5,983 bases of DNA, from the NCBI GenBank assembly GCA_031289285.1, contig JAITPT010000317.1, positions 1 through 5,983 on the forward strand, given 5' to 3'. The number at the start of each line of letters is the position of its first letter. Position 1 is the stretch's first letter. Positions 1 to 5,751 of this stretch are shown piece after piece. The notes under the pieces are model-generated. The model saw only the letters and a list, made by a program, of their open reading frames with translations. It was not told the origin of the DNA and made no database searches. Made by a program: the position numbers and the translations under genes. This stretch comes from Puniceicoccales bacterium. Lineage in GTDB: Bacteria > Verrucomicrobiota > Verrucomicrobiia > Opitutales > UBA953.

Positions 1-129
1 CCCGCCCCCCGCCCGAAGGGCAGCGTCTCCATATTACAGGACAGCAGGGAACAACTCGCTTGCCCTTGCGGTCACTGCTCCTGCCATTTGGCTTCACCTA
101 CTCAAAAATACAAAAATACACACCTTCCC
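1..129. other. 5' leader region upstream of the rhamnosidase gene
   Basis: No gene is supported here. A small GCCC-GAA-GGGC hairpin lies at 11-21, and a CAAAAATA octamer occurs twice in tandem shortly before the rhamnosidase start. I see no convincing -35/-10 pair and no Shine-Dalgarno motif. Two TTG codons (60 and 88) could extend reading frames, but neither gives a sensible protein start. The region presumably holds the promoter and leader of the downstream gene. Confidence 0.4.
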
Positions 130-2913
130 ATGAGCTTCTCTCTCAGAAAACTCTGCTGCGGTCTGCTCGCATTACTTGCGAGCGGAAATTACGCGGCTGC
201 CCAACTCACACCGGAAAATCTCCGATGCGAACACCTCACCGAACCTATCGGCGTGGACGCCACCCAGCCTCTTTTGAGCTGGACACTCACCGCCGCCGAT
301 GCCTCCGCACGCAACCAGCGTCAAGCCGCTTACCAAGTGCTCGTCGCCTCCAGCCGCAAAGCACTCGATGCCGATAAAGGCGACATCTGGGACAGTGGCC
401 GCACCGCCAGCGACGCCCAGTCCGCGCTGCTTCCCACTCGTTTCGCGCCCACCTCGGGGACGACCTACCACTGGAAGGCACGCTCTTGGGACCAAGACGG
501 ACGTGTCTCCCCGTGGAGCCGCGCTACCAGCTGGACCACTGGCGTCTTCAAAACCGCCGACTGGAAAAACGCCCGCTGGATCGGCATCTCCGACCGCGGA
601 CGCAACCGCAACGCGCCTTGGTATCGCAAAACTTTTACCCTTGACGCCGCACCCGGACGCACCCTCGTCCACCTCGCCTCCTTCGGGTTCCACGAGCTTT
701 ACGTCAACGGAAAACCCGCCTCCGACAGCGTTCTCAATTCCGCCGTCACCGACCTCACGCGCCGCGTCCTCTACCGCACCTACGACATCACGCCGCTCCT
801 CCAAACCGGCAAAAACGTCATCGCCGTCTGGCTTGGTCACGGCTGGACGGACTGGGATAACTGGCAAGACAAATACGGGCGCAACCGCCCCGCCGACGCT
901 CCCCGCCAAGGCGGCTCCGAGTGGGCCTACTCGCGGCGCGGCATCACGCACGGCCCCGCATTCCTCGTCGCCCTCATCCCTGCTAAGGGCAACCCCGTCA
1001 TCTCCGATGACACATGGAAAACCGCCCCAAGCCCCAACACCGTGCTTGGCCGCTGGTCTATCTTTAACTTCGGAGGCGAGCACTACGACGCCCGCGCCGA
1101 CGACCCCAATTGGAACACCGTCGGCTTCGACGACTCTGCGTGGGCACCCGCCTCGTTCGTCCGCGTCGAGCCTGCCGAGCTTAACGCCGAGTCCATCCAT
1201 CCCAACCGTGCCCAACGCACCATCAGAGGTCTCTCCGTCAAAGAGTTTGTCGAGCCGCCCAAGAAAAACGCACCCCCTCCCAAACCGACCACCGCAAAAA
1301 AATGGCGCGTGGACATGGGCGAGGACATCGTTGGTTTCTTCCGCGTCCCGCTCACCGGCAAGGCTGGCCAAGTCATCGAAATCACCTACGCCGACAAAGA
1401 GCTTCAGGAAAACTCCCAGAGCCAACTCGACCGCGTCACGCTCTCCGGCAAAAACGATGTTTTCGAGAACCGCTTCAACTATCGCACCGGACGTTGGCTA
1501 ACCTTCAAGGGCCTCGACGCCCCGCCTGACCCCGCCACCATCACCGGCAAACTCATCCGCACCGACTATCCCTCGGCCTCCGAGTTCAGCAGTTCCGATA
1601 ACAACCTGAACAAAATCAACGCCATCGCCCGCCACACCTACGAGTGCGTTTCTCTCGGCGGTCAAGTCGTGGATTGCCCCCACCGCGAACGCTGCGGTTA
1701 CGGTGCCGAAGGGCAGGCCGATATGGAGTGCGCTCTCTTCCAATTCGACCAAGCCGCATTCAATCGCAAATGGCTTGTTGACTGGGCGGACTCTGCCGAC
1801 CCCGACACTGGGCGCATCCCCTACACGGCTCCTACCAAATGGGGCGGCGGCGGCCCGGCTTGGCAAATGATTGTCGCCACTCTCCCTTGGGAAACCTACC
1901 TCCACACGGGCGATAAGCGCATCCTCGCTGAGAACTATGCCACGATGGTCAACTACCTGAACTGGGTGAACGCACGTGTGCGCGACGACATCCTCGGCGT
2001 CTATCACGTCAGCAGCTATAACTACCTCGGCGACTGGATGGCCTACGGCGTCCCCGAGACCATAGCCACCCGCCAGTTCTTCAGTAACTGCTTCCTCATC
2101 CACGCGCTGCAAAACGCTGCAAAAGTCGCCGACGCCCTCGGGCACACCGCCGACGCCGCCACCTACACCGCACGCGCCAACCGCATGAAAGTCGCCGTCC
2201 ACAAACGCTTCTACAACGCCGAAAAAGGCTACTACGTCCAACGTGAGCAGACCTACCTCGCGTTCCCGCTCCTCATCGGCCTGCCGCCGGCGGATGTCCG
2301 CCCCATCATCGAAAAAGCGCTCGCGGAAAACATCATCGTCACGCGCAAAGGGCACATCAGCTCCGGCGTCCTCGGCACCTACACGCAGCTTAAATACCTC
2401 ACCGAGGCCGGACGCCACGACCTCATCCACCTGATGACGACGCAAGAAGACGCGCCCGGCTGGCTCTTCTTCTTCAAGGAAGGCCTCACCGCCATCCCCG
2501 AAATCTGGAACGGCTTCCAGACCAACTGCTCCTCCACGCACTCATCCTTCAACTCTATCGGCGCGTGGTTCATCAACGGCCTCGCCGGCATCCAGCCTGC
2601 TGCTCCGGGTTTCGCCCGCATCCGCATCGCCCCCGGTGCCACTGATAAAGTCGAATGGGTGAAGGCCACGCACCGCAGCATCCGCGGCCCCGTGACCTCC
2701 GAGTGGCGCAACAAAAACGGCATCTTGGAACTCTCCGTGACCATCCCGCCCAACGCCACCGCCGAAGTCGTCCTCCCTGTCGCCGCCGGAAAAATCGGTG
2801 CCGTCAAGGAAAGCGGCAAACCGCTGGCAAACGCCGTCGGAGTCCTCGGAGTCAACGGAAACACCGTCAGCATCGGCAGCGGTCGCTACGTGTTTGAAGT
2901 GCCCGTCAAGTAA
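130..2913 (+). CDS. Secreted GH78 alpha-L-rhamnosidase
   Basis: This 927-residue enzyme is predicted to hydrolyse terminal alpha-L-rhamnosyl residues from plant or microbial glycans or glycosides by the inverting mechanism of family GH78. The ATG at 130 is preferred over the in-frame TTG at 88 because it opens directly into a Sec signal peptide: basic RK at residues 6-7, a Leu/Ala core, and an AAA|Q cleavage site near residue 24. No lipobox is seen, so the protein is probably periplasmic or exported. Domains in order are an Fn3-like beta domain (about 30-140), a Bac_rhamnosid_N-type sandwich (about 175-345, with the hallmark FHELYVNGK), a CBM67-like sandwich (about 370-462), an (alpha/alpha)6 catalytic barrel (about 478-823) and a C-terminal beta domain (about 827-927). 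The motif DCPHRERCGYGAE starts at D515. By alignment to Bacillus RhaB, E520 would be the general acid and E527 matches a conserved acidic residue. E791 in IPEIW is the likely base. Length is usual for GH78. A Pro/Lys-rich insert lies at about 375-391. Substrate specificity cannot be read from sequence. Confidence 0.95.
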   Translation: MSFSLRKLCCGLLALLASGNYAAAQLTPENLRCEHLTEPIGVDATQPLLSWTLTAADASARNQRQAAYQVLVASSRKALDADKGDIWDSGRTASDAQSALLPTRFAPTSGTTYHWKARSWDQDGRVSPWSRATSWTTGVFKTADWKNARWIGISDRGRNRNAPWYRKTFTLDAAPGRTLVHLASFGFHELYVNGKPASDSVLNSAVTDLTRRVLYRTYDITPLLQTGKNVIAVWLGHGWTDWDNWQDKYGRNRPADAPRQGGSEWAYSRRGITHGPAFLVALIPAKGNPVISDDTWKTAPSPNTVLGRWSIFNFGGEHYDARADDPNWNTVGFDDSAWAPASFVRVEPAELNAESIHPNRAQRTIRGLSVKEFVEPPKKNAPPPKPTTAKKWRVDMGEDIVGFFRVPLTGKAGQVIEITYADKELQENSQSQLDRVTLSGKNDVFENRFNYRTGRWLTFKGLDAPPDPATITGKLIRTDYPSASEFSSSDNNLNKINAIARHTYECVSLGGQVVDCPHRERCGYGAEGQADMECALFQFDQAAFNRKWLVDWADSADPDTGRIPYTAPTKWGGGGPAWQMIVATLPWETYLHTGDKRILAENYATMVNYLNWVNARVRDDILGVYHVSSYNYLGDWMAYGVPETIATRQFFSNCFLIHALQNAAKVADALGHTADAATYTARANRMKVAVHKRFYNAEKGYYVQREQTYLAFPLLIGLPPADVRPIIEKALAENIIVTRKGHISSGVLGTYTQLKYLTEAGRHDLIHLMTTQEDAPGWLFFFKEGLTAIPEIWNGFQTNCSSTHSSFNSIGAWFINGLAGIQPAAPGFARIRIAPGATDKVEWVKATHRSIRGPVTSEWRNKNGILELSVTIPPNATAEVVLPVAAGKIGAVKESGKPLANAVGVLGVNGNTVSIGSGRYVFEVPVK

Positions 2914-2926
2914 AAAATCAACAACT

Positions 2927-2964
2927 GGGAACACTGGCGTCTCACTGGGCGCACCGGTGTTCCC
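2927..2964 (+). terminator. Strong hairpin 13 bases after the rhamnosidase stop; possible terminator
   Basis: GGGAACACTGG (2927-2937) pairs with CCGGTGTTCCC (2954-2964). This gives an 11-bp stem with one internal G-U wobble as RNA and a 16-base loop. The position just after a stop codon fits a transcript end or an mRNA-protecting structure. No T-tract follows, so it is not a textbook intrinsic terminator. It may instead be a copy of a dispersed palindromic repeat. Confidence 0.45.
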
Positions 2965-3008
2965 TGTGTCGCCCGCCGACACACACAGCCGCCTCCAGCA
3001 TCCCTGGG

Positions 3009-3069
3009 GGCGCGCTGCTTTTTTATGGAGTGTGGCACAGACAATCTTGTCTGTGGACAGCGTGGCACA
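3009..3069. repeat. Dispersed repeat-like segment with a perfect 20-bp palindrome
   Basis: CACAGACAA (3036-3044) and TTGTCTGTG (3047-3055) form a perfect inverted repeat around the dinucleotide TC. It is preceded by CGCTGC (3013-3018), a T-run and GGAGTGTGG (3027-3035), and it is followed by a second TGGCACA. The CGCTGC, T-run and GGAGTGTGG arrangement recurs downstream at 5808-5832, which supports a repeat family rather than a chance palindrome. No protein frame here is believable. Its role is unknown; REP-like or MITE-derived DNA is the leading interpretation. Confidence 0.5.
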
Positions 3070-3166
3070 AAACCGCGCCGCGCCTGTCTTTCCCGCTTTC
3101 AAACCCGCGCCAGTTTATCCAGTCTTGGCGTCGCGTGTTTCCACGCAAAAACAACCAGTAAAAATC

Positions 3167-4678
3167 ATGTCAAAAATCACACCAGTCACATTCAACAACA
3201 CCGTTTTGCGCGACGGGCACCAATCGCTTGCGGCGACACGTATGTCGCTCGCGCAAATGGAACCTATCGTCGCCAAGCTCGACGCCGTCGGCTTCTCCCG
3301 CCTCGAAACTTGGGGCGGCGCAACTATTGACACCGCGCTGCGCTTCCTGCGGGAGAACCCGTTTGAACGCCTCGGCGCGCTCAAAAAACTCGCCCCAAAG
3401 ACGCCGCACATGATGCTCGTCCGCGGGCAAAATCTCGTCGGCTACAAACACTACGCCGACGACGTCGTGGAGGCGTTTATCAACGCCAGCGCAAAACGCG
3501 GCATGGATGTTTTCCGTGTGTTCGACGCGCTCAACGACCCGCGCAACATCCTCACCGCCGTCAACGCCGTCAAAAAAGCGGGCAAAATCGCCGAGGGTGT
3601 CATCTGTTACACCACCAGCCCTGTCCACACCCATGAGGCCTTTCTGGCACTCGCCGACGAGCTGGTTGATATCGGCTGCGACACCATTTGCATCAAAGAC
3701 ATGTCTGGCCTCATCGGCCCCGCCGCTGCCGCCGCCCTCATCTCTGGCATCAAAAAACGCCACCCCAAGACCCCCGTCGTCTTGCACAGCCACGACACCG
3801 CCGGCCTCGCCGCCACCGCCTACTATGCCGCTGTCGAGGCGGGCGTGGACAGCGTGGACACCTCCGTCGTCCCCTTTGCCAACGGCACCGCGCAGCCCGA
3901 CACCGTGCGCATGTTAGAAATCTTGCGCGACCATCCCCGCGCCGCCCAATACGACGTCGGCGCGCTCACGGAAATCCGCGAGTATCTCAAAAAAGTTTAT
4001 GCAGAGCTGGCGGCATTCACCAACGCCGACAATGACCGCGTGGACAGCGACACGCTCATCTACCAAGTCCCCGGCGGCATGTTGAGCAACTTCCGCAACC
4101 AGCTCAAAGAACTCAATCTCAGCGACCGTTTTGACGAGGCGCTGGCGGAAATCCCTGTTGTGCGCAAGGCGCTTGGCTGGATTCCGCTTGTCACGCCCAC
4201 CTCGCAAATCGTCGGCACGCAGGCCGCGTTCAACGTCAAGTTTGGCCGCTGGAAAAACTTTCTTCCTCAAGCGATGGACATCGCCCTCGGCTACTACGGG
4301 CGCACGCCTGCGCCGGTTGACCCCGAGGTGCAAAAGCTCGCTGCGGCGACTGCCAAGAAAGACCCGATAACTGTCCGTCCTGCCGACATCATCAAGCCCG
4401 GTCTCGCCGACCTGAAATCTGAATTACGCCAAGCGGATTTGCCCGACACCGACGAATACGCCGTGCTCCACGCCATGTTCCCACAGCAGTTGAAGGATTA
4501 TCACGCTAACCCCGTCGCCCACAAAATCGCGCCCGCCCCTGCGTCCGCGAAAAAGGAAGCGGCTCCCGCAGCGGCGCAGAGTGTGGTGCAGGGTGGTGCG
4601 GCGGTTCCCTTTGGCAAGCGCACCCTCGCCATCACCGTCAACGGCGCGACCTTCAACGCCCTCGTCGAAGAAGTGTAG
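3167..4678 (+). CDS. Biotin-dependent carboxyltransferase subunit (OadA / PycB / transcarboxylase 5S-like), without biotinyl domain
   Basis: This 503-residue cytoplasmic protein belongs to the family that moves CO2 between pyruvate/oxaloacetate and biotin on a carrier protein. The ATG at 3167 begins the family N-terminus, TPVTFNNTVLRDGHQSLAATR. An HMGL-like TIM barrel spans about 1-265. It shows metal ligand D16 in RDGHQS, a K177 in IKDMSG expected to be carboxylated, and metal ligands H207 and H209 in LHSHD. The PYC_OADA conserved domain spans about 275-450, with VPGGMLSN near 301 and TPTSQIVGTQ at 343-352. An Ala/Pro/Lys-rich linker (about 453-483) leads to a last strand, TLAITVNGATFNALVEEV, where the protein stops. 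Klebsiella OadA continues into a biotinyl domain with a biotinylated lysine, whereas the Propionibacterium 5S subunit, as I recall it, has nearly this length and a similar ending. The gene is therefore probably intact, with its biotin carrier encoded elsewhere. Sequence alone does not decide between oxaloacetate decarboxylase, transcarboxylase and pyruvate carboxylase roles. No partner subunit lies in the window. Confidence 0.92.
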   Translation: MSKITPVTFNNTVLRDGHQSLAATRMSLAQMEPIVAKLDAVGFSRLETWGGATIDTALRFLRENPFERLGALKKLAPKTPHMMLVRGQNLVGYKHYADDVVEAFINASAKRGMDVFRVFDALNDPRNILTAVNAVKKAGKIAEGVICYTTSPVHTHEAFLALADELVDIGCDTICIKDMSGLIGPAAAAALISGIKKRHPKTPVVLHSHDTAGLAATAYYAAVEAGVDSVDTSVVPFANGTAQPDTVRMLEILRDHPRAAQYDVGALTEIREYLKKVYAELAAFTNADNDRVDSDTLIYQVPGGMLSNFRNQLKELNLSDRFDEALAEIPVVRKALGWIPLVTPTSQIVGTQAAFNVKFGRWKNFLPQAMDIALGYYGRTPAPVDPEVQKLAAATAKKDPITVRPADIIKPGLADLKSELRQADLPDTDEYAVLHAMFPQQLKDYHANPVAHKIAPAPASAKKEAAPAAAQSVVQGGAAVPFGKRTLAITVNGATFNALVEEV

Positions 4679-4684
4679 GGCCGC

Positions 4685-4702
4685 GCACCGCCTGCGGGGT
4701 GC
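4685..4702 (+). terminator. Small GC-rich hairpin after the carboxyltransferase stop
   Basis: GCACC (4685-4689) pairs with GGTGC (4698-4702). The stem extends inward past one mismatch to a four-base loop. It begins 7 bases after the TAG stop, a reasonable place for a transcription end signal. No T-run follows, so terminator function is only suggested. Confidence 0.25.
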
Positions 4703-4728
4703 TCGGCTGTGGTGTGTGGCGTCCAGCA

Positions 4729-4875
4729 TATAGGTCGTATAGGTCGTATAAGACCTATAAGTCCTATACGTCCTATAGGTCCTATAAGACCTATACGTCC
4801 TATAAGTCCTATACGTCCTATAAGTCCTATAGGTCATATAAGACCTATAAGTCCTATAAGACCTATAAGTCCTAT
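4729..4875. repeat. 9-bp tandem repeat (minisatellite), 16 complete units
   Basis: Sixteen uninterrupted 9-base units with consensus TATA(A/C/G)GTCC run from 4729 to 4872, followed by a partial TAT. TATA is invariant and every length is exactly nine. Variants are TATAGGTCG (units 1, 2), TATAAGACC (3, 7, 13, 15), TATAAGTCC (4, 9, 11, 14, 16), TATACGTCC (5, 8, 10), TATAGGTCC (6) and TATAGGTCA (12). Two + frames and at least one - frame stay open because the period is a multiple of three, but no start or homology supports translation. The array is AT-rich against GC-rich neighbours. It lacks CRISPR-type spacers. Copy number is likely variable between strains by slippage, which is inference. Confidence 0.95.
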
Positions 4876-4911
4876 CGTGGGTGCTGCCTGCCCGTGCCAC
4901 CGCGCACATGC

Positions 4912-4966
4912 AAGTGAAAAAGTGTCTGGCACTTTATTCGTCCCCTGTTTCAACTTTTTTTCACTT
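4912..4966 (+). repeat. Nested inverted repeat, REP-like or terminator-like
   Basis: AAGTGAAAAA (4912-4921) is complementary to TTTTTCACTT (4957-4966), giving a perfect 10-bp outer stem. Inside it, AAAGTG (4919-4924) can pair with CACTTT (4930-4935) around TCTGG. The two stems share three bases, so they partly compete. A run of seven T (4955-4961) lies in the right arm. The element could end transcription in either direction, or be a dispersed palindromic repeat. Nothing in the sequence decides between these. Confidence 0.5.
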
Positions 4967-4972
4967 CTTGGC

Positions 4973-5001
4973 TTGACAGCTGCCCGCAATACTGCATTTT
5001 G
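4973..5001 (+). promoter_or_regulatory. Possible sigma-70-type promoter for the YrbL-like gene
   Basis: A perfect TTGACA -35 box (4973-4978) is followed after 17 bases by ATTTTG (4996-5001), a poor -10 match. It lies about 130 bases upstream of the YrbL-like start, after the inverted repeat, in the right orientation. The weak -10 keeps this tentative. Confidence 0.3.
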
Positions 5002-5091
5002 TCGCGTTCATCCGCCGTCCTTCCTGTCGAGGCTCACCGTGCCAAAACCGCGCCGACGCCGACGTAGAGGGCAACTCCGAGAACAAAAACT

Positions 5092-5119
5092 CCAACTCAA
5101 CTCAACTCCAACTCCAACT
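5092..5119 (+). repeat. Short (C)CAACT tandem repeat in the translation leader
   Basis: Five tandem copies of CAACT, three of them with an extra leading C, end 8 bases before the GTG start at 5128. The leader is rich in A and C and nearly free of G, so it should be unstructured as RNA. It occupies the place where a Shine-Dalgarno motif would normally be and contains none. Confidence 0.6.
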
Positions 5120-5127
5120 ACACAAAC

Positions 5128-5751
5128 GTGATTAAGCTCAAAGAAACCCTTCCCATTGCAATTGGCGGACACTGCCTTGTTTTTACGCATCCAGAAATAC
5201 CCTCGCTTGTCATAAAAACAATCAATTCTGCCTATGTGGCAAAACGCAAAAAATCTTTCTCCTTTCATAATCTCTCGTTCCGCCGATACAAAGAATACAA
5301 CGATTTCTACAGGTATGCGTCTGGGCTTGCTGCTGCCTATGCAAAAGCGGGGACACATCTCGCTTTTCTGCAAAACTTTTGCCAATTCGTCGAAACCGAC
5401 CTCGGTCTCGGTTTGGTGACAGAGGCGGAGCGCGACGAAACGGGTGCCTACGCGCCGACTTTGCGCGACCTACTGCACAAGGGAAAGTTTGACGAAAAAG
5501 TGCGAGCCGCCTTGGAAACATTTTTTACCGATTTCCTTGGAAGTGATGTCATTATAAGCGATTTAAGCGCGAACAACATTGTTTATTCTTACGACCGCGA
5601 GCGCAGGATTTCACGTTTCGTTGTCATAGATGGCGTTGGTGAAAAAAATGCAATTCCTCTTTGCACGTGGTTTCGTTTCTTCAACAAACGTGCCCAAAGC
5701 AGGGCCGCAAAAAAGATATGGAAAATTGTCGGTCAATTGACAAGCCAGTGA
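5128..5751 (+). CDS. YrbL-family (PhoP regulatory network protein YrbL-like) kinase-fold protein
   Basis: This 207-residue protein matches the YrbL family from memory of the E. coli protein: an opening IKLKETLPIAIGGHCLVFTHPE, then VETDLGLGLV, then a C-terminal segment on the pattern IDGVGEKNAIPLCTW. Its layout is protein-kinase-like. It has a Gly-containing N-terminal loop, a candidate beta-3 lysine K30 in VIKT, a catalytic-loop-like DLSANN at D145 to N150 with the D-to-N spacing of kinases, and a DFG-like D168-G169. Length equals that of YrbL (about 210). No signal peptide or membrane segment is seen, so it is cytoplasmic. In enterobacteria yrbL is PhoP-controlled and its biochemical role is unsettled; no PhoP site was recognised here. 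The start is GTG, chosen because the family N-terminus begins there; no Shine-Dalgarno motif precedes it. Third positions use far more A and T than the two upstream genes, which hints at acquisition. Whether it phosphorylates anything is unknown. Confidence 0.85.
   Translation: MIKLKETLPIAIGGHCLVFTHPEIPSLVIKTINSAYVAKRKKSFSFHNLSFRRYKEYNDFYRYASGLAAAYAKAGTHLAFLQNFCQFVETDLGLGLVTEAERDETGAYAPTLRDLLHKGKFDEKVRAALETFFTDFLGSDVIISDLSANNIVYSYDRERRISRFVVIDGVGEKNAIPLCTWFRFFNKRAQSRAAKKIWKIVGQLTSQ

Larger units (their letters stand above)
2914..3166. other. Repeat-bearing intergenic region between rhamnosidase and carboxyltransferase genes
   Basis: These 253 bases contain no supported gene. The carboxyltransferase frame stays open upstream to 2798, but the added peptide overlaps the end of the rhamnosidase gene and translates obvious repeats. 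The region holds a hairpin at 2927-2964, a palindrome at 3036-3055, a TGGCACA heptamer twice (from 3033 and 3063) and three loosely related 17-mers (2951, 3080 and 3107) sharing a GC(A/G)CC.GT.T..CC pattern. Such clustering suggests degraded dispersed repeats. The promoter of the downstream gene should lie here, but I could not place it. Confidence 0.6.
4679..5127. other. 449-base gene-free region with minisatellite, nested hairpins and YrbL-gene leader
   Basis: No gene is supported. In order, the region holds a small hairpin after the stop codon, a 16-unit 9-bp tandem repeat (4729-4872), a nested inverted repeat (4912-4966), a TTGACA box at 4973 and a CAACT-repeat leader (5092-5119) ending 8 bases before the next start. 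Open frames across the minisatellite are caused by its 9-base period and encode only low-complexity Tyr-Arg/Lys-Ser or Arg-Pro-Ile strings. Confidence 0.7.

Noticed and set aside
88..129. TTG start at 88 for the rhamnosidase
   Set aside because: It would add 14 residues before the signal peptide's basic region. The ATG at 130 gives a standard signal peptide.
172..1425. Long open frame on the - strand (417 codons) inside the rhamnosidase gene
   Set aside because: It is a composition shadow of a GC-rich gene with strong third-position bias. Its translation is Gly/Val/Asp-rich with no recognisable domain, while the + strand frame is clearly GH78.
1498..2541. Long open frame on the - strand (347 codons) opposite the catalytic domain
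   Set aside because: It has the same shadow character: low-complexity Val/Gly/Glu-rich translation and no motif, lying fully opposite a confident gene.
2798..3166. Upstream extension of the carboxyltransferase frame
   Set aside because: The extension overlaps the rhamnosidase gene and translates intergenic repeats. The family N-terminus begins at the ATG at 3167.
3170..3793. - strand open frame (207 codons) opposite the carboxyltransferase
   Set aside because: It is a shadow of a confident gene, with an Asp/Gly/Val-rich translation and no domain.
3167..4678. Carboxyltransferase as a truncated pseudogene
   Set aside because: All core residues are present, the length fits 5S-type subunits, and no biotinyl domain remnant was seen in other frames downstream of the stop.
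4729..4875. CRISPR array
   Set aside because: Units are nine bases and contiguous, with no spacers, no leader and no cas genes.
4699..4917. Open frames across the minisatellite encoding Tyr-Arg-Ser/Tyr-Lys-Thr or Arg-Pro-Ile repeats, on both strands
   Set aside because: Openness follows from a stop-free 9-base period. There is no convincing start, RBS or unique sequence, and several frames are equally open.
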